The position numbers were made by a program, and so were the translations under genes. Under the pieces are notes generated by a model, which searched no databases, was not told where the DNA came from, and saw nothing but the letters and a program-made list of their open reading frames with translations. From JAAYBF01 sp963716445 (lineage in GTDB: Bacteria > Actinomycetota > Thermoleophilia > Solirubrobacterales > Thermoleophilaceae), in assembly GCA_963716445.1 (NCBI GenBank), contig OY970313.1, forward strand, positions 1,550,001 through 1,614,000: DNA of 64,000 bases, written 5' to 3'. Positions 33,118 through 40,857 of the stretch are shown here, piece after piece (within the stretch, counting starts at the first letter, position 1; each line of letters starts with the position of its first letter).

Positions 33118-33543
33118 ATGACGACCAGGGCAATCCTTCTCGCGGCCCTCTGCTCGCTCGGCGTCGCGGTCGGTTGCGGCGACGACGACGGCCCTCCCTC
33201 GAGCCGGCAGCCGGCCACCACCGACGCCACGGTGGCGGAGACGGCGCCCACCTCGGCACCCAAGACGACGCTCGCCCCGGAGGACAAGCGCGGCGACGCC
33301 CTCGCCTGCATCCGCGACGAGAAGGGCATCGACGCGCGTCCCGTCGGCGACAAGGGCATCCAGATCGGGCCCGGCGAGGACGGTCCGCGGATCGACTTCT
33401 TCCAGTCCTCGCTCGAGGCCGAGGGCGAGCAGTTCGAGGGTCGCGCCGAGGGCGCGGAGCAGATCGGCGCCGCGCTGCTCTACGTGCGGGAGACAGCAGA
33501 GGATCGGCTGATCGATCTCGAGGCTTGCCTCAATGAGCAGTAG
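33118..33543 (+). CDS. Small putative lipoprotein
   Basis: 141 residues. Signal peptide with lipobox ending GVAVGC (Cys20), then a low-complexity Asp/Pro/Thr linker and a small acidic C-terminal domain with two Cys (ALACIRD, LEACLNEQ) that may form a disulfide. No family recognised. Upstream TTCGGA-17 nt-TACGCT (33080-33108) is a weak promoter candidate with only 9 nt to the ATG. It overlaps the next gene by 11 nt, so it may be a partner of that exported enzyme. Confidence 0.75.
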   Translation: MTTRAILLAALCSLGVAVGCGDDDGPPSSRQPATTDATVAETAPTSAPKTTLAPEDKRGDALACIRDEKGIDARPVGDKGIQIGPGEDGPRIDFFQSSLEAEGEQFEGRAEGAEQIGAALLYVRETAEDRLIDLEACLNEQ

Positions 33544-35098
33544 CGCGGGCCCCGGCGGCCCGCGCCTCAGCCGCCGCCGTCTGCTGCAGGCCGCCGGCGC
33601 CGTCGGAGCGGGCGCCGCGCTCCCGCTCGCCGCGGGCTGCGCCTCTGACGGCGACGACGGAGCCGGCGAGCCCGAGAACGTCGTCCTGATCGTGATCGAC
33701 AGCCTGCGCCCCGACTTCGTCGGGGCCTACGGCGCTGCGCGCATCCAGACGCCGCACCTCGACGCGCTGATCGCGAAGGGGCTGCGCTTCAGCCGCGCCT
33801 TCCCGGAGGCGCTCGTGACCGTGCCCGCCAGGCGGTCGATCTTCACCGGCAAGCGGATCTTCCCGTACCGGAGCTTCGAGCCGGTCTACGACCTCGGCGT
33901 GAGTCCCGGCTGGAGTCCGATCGAGAACCTCGACCAGACGCTGATGAAGGTGCTCGGCGACGCCGGCTACCGCACGATCCAGGTGACCGACAACCCCCAC
34001 ACCGGCTTCACCGAGACCTACCGGCCCTTCCGCCTGAGCTGGGACGCCTTCGAGTCCGTGGAGGGTCGCGTCGGGACGCGCAATCCGACGAGCACCGTGT
34101 CGGACGCGATGGTGCGCAGCCGGCTGCCGAAGTCGCTGCACGAGAACGAGCGCTACGTCGAGGGGATGCGCAAGAACCTCGCGAACACCGGCTACGGACG
34201 CGACGAGGAGCAGAGCGATGCGGCGCGCGTGTTCGCCGAGGCGACACGACAGATGGAGGACGCGGCGCGGCGCGGCGGCAAGTTCGCCCTCGTCGTCGAC
34301 TGCTTCGATCCCCACGAGCCTTGGAGCGCGCCGCAGGAGTACATCGACCTCTACGGCGACCCCGCGTACCAGGGCCCGGAGGTCGGAGTCGTCGACTACG
34401 GGCGCTCCGACGGCCTGTCGAAGGGTGAGCTGCGGCGCGCCCACGCCAACTACGGCGCCGCGGTCACGATGACCGATCGCTGGCTCGGCGCCTTCCTCGA
34501 CCGCTTCTACGAGCTCGGGCTCGGCGACAACACCGCGATCGTCCTGCTCGCCGATCACGGCGTGCTGCTCGGCGAGCGCGGCTGGGTCGGCAAGATCCCG
34601 GGCGAGCTGCACCCCGAGATGGCTCAGGTGCCGTTCGCGATCGTCCATCCCGGCGGCCGCAGGGCCGGCGAGACCACCGACTACTTCGCCTCGACGCACG
34701 ACGTCGCCCCAACCTTGCTGTCGATGCTCGGGATCGATCCGCCGCGCTGGATGGAGGGCCACGACCTGTCGGTCCTGCTCGACGGCGGGCAGCCGCCGGA
34801 GCGCGCCTTCCACTTCGGCGGCATGTACAACCGCTTCTTCGTCCGCACCGATCAGTGGGTCCTGCTCGGCGACAACCTCGGCGGCAACCTCCAGCTGTTC
34901 GACCTGACGCTCGATCCCGGCGAGCTCGAGAACGTCTGGGACAAGGGCCGCGAGAACCGGCGGCTGGCCGACGACCTGTACCGGCAAGTGATCGAGGCGA
35001 CGGGCGGCGAGCCGCTTCCCTACTACGACACCGAGGAGCTCGACCGGCAGCTCCTCGCCGCGCGCCGCGCCAAGGGATACGCAGACCCGACGCCGTAG
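33533..35098 (+). CDS. Tat-exported sulfatase-like lipoprotein with Thr in the active-site motif
   Basis: 521 residues, alkaline phosphatase superfamily. N-terminus: twin-arginine SRRRLLQAAG followed by a hydrophobic stretch and a lipobox AAGC (Cys36). Metal site: VVLIVIDSLRPDFVG (Asp56) and LLADHGVLLGERG. The sulfatase signature C/S-x-P-x-R-x(4)-TG is here TVPARRSIFTG (96-106), so the residue normally turned into formylglycine is Thr96. Thr nucleophiles occur in phosphatases, phosphodiesterases and LtaS-like enzymes, so a phospho-group activity is as likely as sulfate hydrolysis. The C-terminal ~110 residues are typical of the sulfatase subdomain (FDLTLDPGELENVWDKGREN). Ends directly before the convergent membrane sulfatase. 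Confidence 0.85.
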   Translation: MSSSAGPGGPRLSRRRLLQAAGAVGAGAALPLAAGCASDGDDGAGEPENVVLIVIDSLRPDFVGAYGAARIQTPHLDALIAKGLRFSRAFPEALVTVPARRSIFTGKRIFPYRSFEPVYDLGVSPGWSPIENLDQTLMKVLGDAGYRTIQVTDNPHTGFTETYRPFRLSWDAFESVEGRVGTRNPTSTVSDAMVRSRLPKSLHENERYVEGMRKNLANTGYGRDEEQSDAARVFAEATRQMEDAARRGGKFALVVDCFDPHEPWSAPQEYIDLYGDPAYQGPEVGVVDYGRSDGLSKGELRRAHANYGAAVTMTDRWLGAFLDRFYELGLGDNTAIVLLADHGVLLGERGWVGKIPGELHPEMAQVPFAIVHPGGRRAGETTDYFASTHDVAPTLLSMLGIDPPRWMEGHDLSVLLDGGQPPERAFHFGGMYNRFFVRTDQWVLLGDNLGGNLQLFDLTLDPGELENVWDKGRENRRLADDLYRQVIEATGGEPLPYYDTEELDRQLLAARRAKGYADPTP

Positions 35099-37297
35099 TT
35101 AGGAGCCGCCCATGCGGGCGAGCCGCTGCGCGGCCGTGACCTCGAAGACCTCGACGAGGTTCCGGCCGTCGCGCAATGCACTCGGGGGGATCATCGCGGC
35201 GACGAGGTTGCCGCCGCCGATCGCGAGCTCGAATGTGTTGGAGACGGCTCGCACGACGCCGTTGACGGCGATCGCGACGTCGCGCTGCTGGCCTCCGTCG
35301 TTGGTGACCCGACCGGTCACCCAGGTCGGCAGGAACGGCCCGTCGAGCTCGACGTCGTCGTAGGCGTCGGGGTCGGTCAGCGCGACCTCGGCCGAGCTCC
35401 GGCCGCCGGCGAGCGTGGCGACCGGTCGTCCGACGAGCTCCTGGTTCGGCCCGACCCGGTAGATCCGGTCCGGCCCGTCGGCGCCGGAGCCGAAGAGCGC
35501 GACCTTGCGGTCGAGCAGCGCCTGCTTGCGGTCGGCGAACGAGTCGCCGTCGACGCGCATCCAGTCGGAGAAGTCGCGCGGACGCATCTTGACCTCGGTG
35601 CGCTCGGAGACGGCGTCGCCGAAGGCCGACTTGCCGTCGGTCGGCTCGGGGAGGTCGACGTCGAGCACGTCGGCGATCGTCGGCAGGATGTCGGTCGTCT
35701 CGACGATCGCGTCGTCGACGCGGCCCCGCTCCTGGCCGGGCAGCTTGACGAACAGCGGCACCGGCGAGATCTCGGCCAGGGTCTCGGGCTTCGCCCGACG
35801 GCGGTCGAAGAGACCTTGCTGGAACGCCACGCCGTGATCGGCGGTCACCACGACGAGCGCCTCGTCGTAGATCCCGGTCTTCCTCAGACGGGCGATCAGC
35901 TGCCGGACCTTGAGGTCGGTGAAGCCGAGCTGGATCAGGTGGCGCATCTGGAGCTGCTCGACCTGCGTCTCGTCGGGGTAGCTCTGGCGCGAGAGCCCCG
36001 GGATCGGGTCGCCCGAGCCGCCGTTGTACTGCTGGCCGGTCGGCAGGTACCTCCAGGGAACGTGCGGCAGCAGGGCGTGCTTGAAGTTCAGCGAGGGCCG
36101 CGGGCCCTTGCGGATCCCCGCGAGCCAGGCGTCGAACTTCGCGTTGCGGTCCGCCTGAAGGCTCGCGAGCACGGCCTGCTTGCCCCGCTTGCCGCCTGGC
36201 TGGTCCTCCGCGACGCTGGCCTCTCCCGAGCCCCCGTGGGCGTCCTCGCCGCCGAACTCGCCCCAGGTCTCCGAGACCGACGGCAGCTCGGCCTCGATGT
36301 CCGGCGGCGCGACGACGTGCGCGTAGACGAGTCCGAGGTCCTCGCTCATCGAGCCGAGGCGCTCGAGGAACGGCTCGTCGAGGCGGGCGTCCTCGCAGAG
36401 GTCGCGCGGGCAGACGGTCGTCGCCTCCTCGGAGACGTTCATCGCATGGCTCTTGCCGAGCAGCGCGAAGATGCTGTTGGGATGCTCGGAGGACGTCGGG
36501 AGCACCCCCTTCTCGGGATAGTCGCCGTCCATGATCGCCGGCACGGCCTTCGACGTCGAGTCGTAGATCGAGTGGGCGTTGGAGAACCACGTGCCGTCCT
36601 CGGCGAGCTGGGCGAAGCCCGGATAGCGGATCGGATCGACGTCGCCGTTCGCGTCGAGCAGCGACGTCCCCGGGAGCTCGTCGAAGACGACCATCACCAC
36701 GGGAATCGGCTTGATCCCGTCGATCGACTTGGCGGACGCGTCGTCGGCGAGCGTGATCTTCGACACAGGCGAGACGAACAGGAAGAGGATCAGGAAGACG
36801 ACCGGCGCCGGGCTGAGCACGGTCATGAACGAGCGCACCGGCTCGGCGCGGGCGTAGAGCAACGCCGCCGCCGCGCCGAGGACCAGGGCGAAAGCGATCA
36901 GGATTGTGTCGCCGGCGTCGACCGCGTCCTTGAGCGCCTGGACGAACACGACGGCGGCCAGCAGGGCGATCAGCGCGAGGTGAGCAACGCGGCGGGGACG
37001 CGACCCGGCGAGGCCGACGACCAGCTCGACGGCGAGCAGCAGCGCCGGCGGCAGCAGCACCAGCAGGATCCCGAAGACGATGATGTCGGTCGCCGTCGAG
37101 CCACGCGCGGCGAAGAACTCGGGATTGTCGGACAGCAGGTTGAACAGCGGCTGAGCGAGCGCGAAAGCCGACAGCACCGCGAGGTGCAGGAACGAGAGCA
37201 GAACGCCCGGACCCTGGGTCTCGCTCGCTGCGTCGGCTCCCAGCGCGCTGTCCGCCCGCGCAGGATCGGCGGTTCCCGCAACCTCGCGGTCGCTCAT
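35099..37297 (-). CDS. Membrane-anchored sulfatase/phosphotransferase-like protein
   Basis: 732 residues. Four to five membrane helices in the first 180 residues (LLSFLHLAVLSAFALAQPLFNL, IIVFGILLVLLPPALLLAVELVVGLAG, AHLALIALLAAVVFVQALKDA, FLILFLFVSPVSKI). The extracellular alkaline-phosphatase-fold domain follows: VVMVVFDELPGTSLLD (metal Asp), SIYDSTSKAVPAIMDGDYP (nucleophile loop, with Thr/Ser and no Cys), VVVTADHGVAFQQGLFDRRRAKPET and VETTDILPTIADVL. The topology matches LtaS/OpgB-like enzymes that modify surface polymers with phosphoglycerol or related groups; actual substrate unknown. A C-terminal beta-rich region may bind the polymer. TGATG overlap with the methyltransferase gene. Confidence 0.83.
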   Translation of the reverse strand: MSDREVAGTADPARADSALGADAASETQGPGVLLSFLHLAVLSAFALAQPLFNLLSDNPEFFAARGSTATDIIVFGILLVLLPPALLLAVELVVGLAGSRPRRVAHLALIALLAAVVFVQALKDAVDAGDTILIAFALVLGAAAALLYARAEPVRSFMTVLSPAPVVFLILFLFVSPVSKITLADDASAKSIDGIKPIPVVMVVFDELPGTSLLDANGDVDPIRYPGFAQLAEDGTWFSNAHSIYDSTSKAVPAIMDGDYPEKGVLPTSSEHPNSIFALLGKSHAMNVSEEATTVCPRDLCEDARLDEPFLERLGSMSEDLGLVYAHVVAPPDIEAELPSVSETWGEFGGEDAHGGSGEASVAEDQPGGKRGKQAVLASLQADRNAKFDAWLAGIRKGPRPSLNFKHALLPHVPWRYLPTGQQYNGGSGDPIPGLSRQSYPDETQVEQLQMRHLIQLGFTDLKVRQLIARLRKTGIYDEALVVVTADHGVAFQQGLFDRRRAKPETLAEISPVPLFVKLPGQERGRVDDAIVETTDILPTIADVLDVDLPEPTDGKSAFGDAVSERTEVKMRPRDFSDWMRVDGDSFADRKQALLDRKVALFGSGADGPDRIYRVGPNQELVGRPVATLAGGRSSAEVALTDPDAYDDVELDGPFLPTWVTGRVTNDGGQQRDVAIAVNGVVRAVSNTFELAIGGGNLVAAMIPPSALRDGRNLVEVFEVTAAQRLARMGGS

Positions 37298-38772
37298 CAG
37301 CCCTCGGCGGCTGTCAGGTCGATCGGGCTGCCGGCGCCCTTCGGGCGCGCGAAGTAGAGCAGCCGCGTGCCGGACTTCGAGCGCTCACGGCGCTCGACGT
37401 CGAAGGCGTCCGCGAGCACGCGCTCGAAGTTGACCCGCTCGTAGTCGGGGTGCAGGCCGTCGCGCTTGGGACCGAGCAGCTTCCTGACCATCGGGTCCTC
37501 CCGAGTCGGGAACTCGATCACCAGCGAGGTGCCAAGCGACGCCAGCCAGCCGACGAACTCGGCGACCGGCACGTTGGCGGCGATCGTCACGTGGTGGATC
37601 AGCGCAAGCGCGAGCACGAGGTCGGGCTTGCCGCGGCCGGCGAGGTCCTTGCGCTCCAGCCCGCGCCAGCCGAGGCTCGGCGACGGGTCCGCCAGGTTCA
37701 TCGTCAGCGTGAGGATCTTCTCGTCGCCCTCCTCGCGCAGCGTGCGGTAGAGCAGCTCGACGGGACCCTGGTCGGCGTCGACAGCGAGCACGTGGTCCGA
37801 GCCCTCCGCGGCGATCCGCGAGTAGCGGCCGTTGTTGGCGCCGACGTCCCAGGTCAGCCGCCACGGCTGCGACGTCACGACCTCGCGCACGAACTCGTCC
37901 TTGCGCTGCGCGTCGACGTCGCTGTAGCTGTTGCGCTCGCCGTAGGCGACCCAGACGCCCTGCGGCGGGCTCCAGTCGAGGCTCTCGACCGTCTTGCGCA
38001 TCCGCTTGACGTTGGCGACGATCAGCTCCTTCTTGAAGCCGGCCTTCTTGACCTCGGCCTTGACCTCCTTGCCGCGATCGGCGTGGCGCGCCTCCAGCTT
38101 GGCGTGCATGAAGACGTTGAGGAAGAAGCCCTTGCGGAAGCGGTCGCGGAAGGACACCATCCCACGCATCTGGGCGGGGGCGATGCCGCCGATCGAGCCG
38201 CGCAGCCAGGGGTGGAACTCGACCCCCTTCACCGCCTGCAGCATCAGCGGGTAGAGGTAGAGCATGCAGAACTGGCGGTAGCCGACCCACGGCTCGCCCT
38301 CGCGCAGCCGCTCGAACGACCCGACGTCGACGAACACCGGCTGCGAGCCCCTGAACTGGACGTTGTAGGGCGTCGAGTCCTTGAGGATCAACCCCTCCTC
38401 GAGCGCGGCCAGCGTCAGGTCGAGCTGCAACAGCGCGGCGTCCTTGAGCATCGAGAAGGTCCACTCGTACGGATGCGACACGAACGGGATCCGCTCGTGC
38501 CTGAGCACTCCGGCGCAGTCCTTGACCAGCAGCTCCGGCGGCAGGTCCGCGACGCTCGGCAGCAGCTCCGTCCTCACGAGCCGTCCATCGGCCTGGAACC
38601 GCTCGTAGAGCCGCGTCTCCCGCAGGGCCTCGAAGTCGTCGAGGCCATCCTGGGAGAGCGCCCGGTAGACATCGCCGCCGGCGTAGAAGACCCGGCTCTC
38701 CGGATCGCGGAAGGAGCCCGGCTCGGACTGGGCGCCCTGGGGACGCGGAGAGGTCTCGGTGGAGGTCTGCAT
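37297..38772 (-). CDS. SAM methyltransferase with kinase-like N-terminal domain
   Basis: 491 residues with the start chosen at ATG 38772. The first half has LKDSTPYNVQFRGSQPVFVDVGSFE, which resembles a kinase catalytic loop and DFG segment (D-x-x-P-x-N-V ... D-[VF]-G). The second half is a class I methyltransferase: LTWDVGANNGRYSRIAAEGSDHVLAVDAD (motif I), LVLALALIHHVTIAANVPV and EFVGWLASLGTSLVIEFPTREDPMVRKLL. This architecture is often called nodulation-related. Target unknown. ATG 38814 (MSRRRGSTRG) is a longer alternative; neither has a good Shine-Dalgarno. It is coupled to the membrane sulfatase gene. Confidence 0.78.
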   Translation of the reverse strand: MQTSTETSPRPQGAQSEPGSFRDPESRVFYAGGDVYRALSQDGLDDFEALRETRLYERFQADGRLVRTELLPSVADLPPELLVKDCAGVLRHERIPFVSHPYEWTFSMLKDAALLQLDLTLAALEEGLILKDSTPYNVQFRGSQPVFVDVGSFERLREGEPWVGYRQFCMLYLYPLMLQAVKGVEFHPWLRGSIGGIAPAQMRGMVSFRDRFRKGFFLNVFMHAKLEARHADRGKEVKAEVKKAGFKKELIVANVKRMRKTVESLDWSPPQGVWVAYGERNSYSDVDAQRKDEFVREVVTSQPWRLTWDVGANNGRYSRIAAEGSDHVLAVDADQGPVELLYRTLREEGDEKILTLTMNLADPSPSLGWRGLERKDLAGRGKPDLVLALALIHHVTIAANVPVAEFVGWLASLGTSLVIEFPTREDPMVRKLLGPKRDGLHPDYERVNFERVLADAFDVERRERSKSGTRLLYFARPKGAGSPIDLTAAEG

Positions 38773-38841
38773 GGACGGTCGGGAGCCGCGGGTGCTCCCG
38801 CGGCGGCGGCTCATAGTAGCCGAGCCCAAGGCCGCCGCTGT

Positions 38842-38858
38842 CGCGCCCAGAGGGCGCG
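38842..38858. terminator. 7-bp GC hairpin upstream of the methyltransferase
   Basis: CGCGCCC-AGA-GGGCGCG is a perfect 7-bp stem just past the stop of the small membrane protein. A second perfect 7-bp stem, CCGCGGG-TGCT-CCCGCGG, follows at 38786-38803 next to the methyltransferase start. Partial terminator or attenuator within the operon. Confidence 0.5.
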
Positions 38859-38866
38859 CCCCCGGT

Positions 38867-39046
38867 CTAGGCGGAGTCGGCCTGCTGCTCGGGCGCTGCC
38901 GGCTCGTCGTCCTTGCGAATCCGCAGGAACTTCAGCAGGCGGCTCCAGTAGAGCTTGGCGGTGACGGCGACCGCGGCGACGCCGCCGGCGAGGATCTGCA
39001 GGATCATGCTGCCGCTGCCGGGATCCAGGTATGCGAGAAGATGCAT
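38867..39046 (-). CDS. Tiny membrane protein with YLDPGSGS motif
   Basis: 59 residues from ATG 39046, with GGAG 7 nt upstream. MHLLAYLDPGSGSMILQ is followed by one membrane helix (ILAGGVAAVAVTAKLYW) and a basic, then acidic tail. The LDPG[ST]GS motif before a single helix recurs in small proteins encoded beside sulfatase-like and methyltransferase genes of surface-polymer loci. It precedes exactly such a methyltransferase and sulfatase, suggesting an accessory subunit or anchor. Function unknown. A longer start at 39097 adds 17 residues but has no ribosome site. Confidence 0.7.
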   Translation of the reverse strand: MHLLAYLDPGSGSMILQILAGGVAAVAVTAKLYWSRLLKFLRIRKDDEPAAPEQQADSA

Positions 39047-39157
39047 TGCGCGGCTCCAGTCGAAGAGGGGTACGGCGAGAACCGGGCAGGCTAGCAAAGG
39101 CCCGGCGCTCGATTCGTATCGATTCGACCCGCGGTCCCTCTACCCTCCCCCTGCCAG

Positions 39158-40225
39158 ATGAAGCTGATCATCCAGATTCCCTGCTTCGACGAGGCCGAGC
39201 AGCTGCCGGCGACGCTCGCCGACCTCCCGCGCCAGGTGGAGGGCGTCGACGACGTCGAGTGGCTGATCATCGACGACGGCTCGACCGACGCCACGATCGA
39301 CGTGGCCCGCGCCCACGGCGTCGACCACGTCGTGCGGCTGACCAACAACAAGGGCCTCGCGGCGGCCTTCCAGGCGGGACTCGACGCCTGCCTCAAGCTC
39401 GGCGCCGACGTGATCGTCAACACCGACGCCGACAACCAGTACCACGGCGGCGACATCCCGAAGCTCGTCGCGCCGATCCTCGGCGGCCGCGCCGACATGG
39501 TCGTCGGCGACCGGGAGACCGACTCGATCGAGCACTTCTCGCCGCTGAAGAAGCGCCTCCAGCGCCTCGGCAGCGCCGTCGTCCGGCGGGCGTCGGGGAC
39601 CAACGTACCCGACACGACCTCGGGCTTCCGCGCCTACAACCGCGAGGCGGCGCTGCAGATGCAGATCGTGTCGAAGTTCACCTACACGCTCGAGACGATC
39701 ATCCAGGCCGGCAAGGTGCTCGTCGCCGTCGACCACGTGCCGATCCGGACCAATCCGACGACGCGCGAGTCGCGGCTGTTCCCCTCGATGTGGTCGTACG
39801 TGCGTCGCAACGCCGTCTCGATCTTCCGGGTCTACGCGCTCTACGAGCCGCTGCGCGTGTTCATGATCGCCGCGGCGATCGTCGCCCTGCCAGCCGCCGT
39901 GATCTGGGCGCGCTTCCTGTGGTTCTTCTTCGGCGGCGAGGGCACCGGCCACATCCAGTCGCTGATCCTCGGATCGACGTTGATGATCATCGCCGTGCAG
40001 TTCGTCGCGCTCGGCGTCGTCGCCGACATCCTCGCGGCGAGCCGCACCCTCCAGCACCGGACGCTCGAGCGGGTGCGGCGCGTCGAGCTGACGCTCGGCG
40101 TCGAGCCCTCGCACTACGAGCCGGCCGCGGCCGAGGGCCAGCGCGCGACGACCGGAGCGGCGGCTGGGCCGGCGACCGGCAAGGCGTCCGGGCAGGCCGG
40201 CGACCGCGAGGCGGTGAAGGCGTGA
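39158..40225 (+). CDS. Family 2 glycosyltransferase with C-terminal membrane helices
   Basis: 355 residues. GT2/DPM1-type catalytic domain (1-~230): IIQIPCFDEAEQLPATLADLP, WLIIDDGSTDATIDVA, GLAAAFQAGLDACLKLGADVIVNTDADNQYHGGDIPKLVAPIL with the Asp-x-Asp metal site, and PDTTSGFRAYNREAAL. Two membrane helices follow (RVFMIAAAIVALPAAVIWARFLWFFF, LILGSTLMIIAVQFVALGVVADIL). Probably attaches a sugar to polyprenyl phosphate at the cytoplasmic face. The C-terminal 40 residues are Ala/Thr-rich and likely disordered. First gene of a three-gene operon; stop overlaps the next start as GTGA. Confidence 0.92.
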   Translation: MKLIIQIPCFDEAEQLPATLADLPRQVEGVDDVEWLIIDDGSTDATIDVARAHGVDHVVRLTNNKGLAAAFQAGLDACLKLGADVIVNTDADNQYHGGDIPKLVAPILGGRADMVVGDRETDSIEHFSPLKKRLQRLGSAVVRRASGTNVPDTTSGFRAYNREAALQMQIVSKFTYTLETIIQAGKVLVAVDHVPIRTNPTTRESRLFPSMWSYVRRNAVSIFRVYALYEPLRVFMIAAAIVALPAAVIWARFLWFFFGGEGTGHIQSLILGSTLMIIAVQFVALGVVADILAASRTLQHRTLERVRRVELTLGVEPSHYEPAAAEGQRATTGAAAGPATGKASGQAGDREAVKA

Positions 40226-40857
40226 CCGGCGTCGCGACTCCCGGCTCGACGGGCGCCGAGACGGTTCCGACCGGCAACACCTTCGACAAGTACGGCTCGA
40301 CCAACCCGGTCGTCCGGCGCCTGATGACGGGCTTCCATCGAACGCTCGACGAGCTGTGGGCACAGGCCGCGCCGACGTCCGTGCTCGACGTCGGCTGTGG
40401 CGAGGGCGTGCTGACGCACGAGTGGGCCGAGCGCCTCGGCGACGGGCGGATCGTCGGGATCGACCTCGACGACGCCAAGCTGCGCGCCGAGTGGGACAGC
40501 CGGCCGCGCGCCAACCTCGAGTACCGCTGCGAGGAGGCGACGCGGCTGTCGTTCGCCGACGGCGAGTTCGACCTGGCGACCGCGATCGAGGTGCTCGAGC
40601 ACGTGCCGAGCCCGGAGGCGACGGTCGCCGAGATGGCGCGCGTGGCGAGCCGCCACCTGCTCGTGTCGGTGCCGCGCGAGCCGCTGTGGCGCGGGCTGAA
40701 CATGGCGCGGGGCGCGTACTTGGGCTCGCTCGGCAACACGCCCGGGCACGTCAACCACTGGTCGAAGCGGAGCTTCGCCGAGCTGCTCTCGCGCCACGGA
40801 ACCGTCGTCGAGGCACGCTCTCCGTTCCCCTGGACGATGCTGCTCGTACGGCTGTAG
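40222..40857 (+). CDS. Class I SAM-dependent methyltransferase
   Basis: 211 residues from GTG 40222. SAM site VLDVGCGEGVLTHEWAERLG (motif I) with IVGIDLDD after it, then the post-I region LEYRCEEATRLSFADGEFDLATAIEVLEHV. This is the UbiE/Methyltransf_11 type with small-molecule or glycan substrates. Sandwiched by overlap between the GT2 and flippase genes, so O-methylation of a lipid-linked sugar is plausible. Confidence 0.9.
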   Translation: MTGVATPGSTGAETVPTGNTFDKYGSTNPVVRRLMTGFHRTLDELWAQAAPTSVLDVGCGEGVLTHEWAERLGDGRIVGIDLDDAKLRAEWDSRPRANLEYRCEEATRLSFADGEFDLATAIEVLEHVPSPEATVAEMARVASRHLLVSVPREPLWRGLNMARGAYLGSLGNTPGHVNHWSKRSFAELLSRHGTVVEARSPFPWTMLLVRL

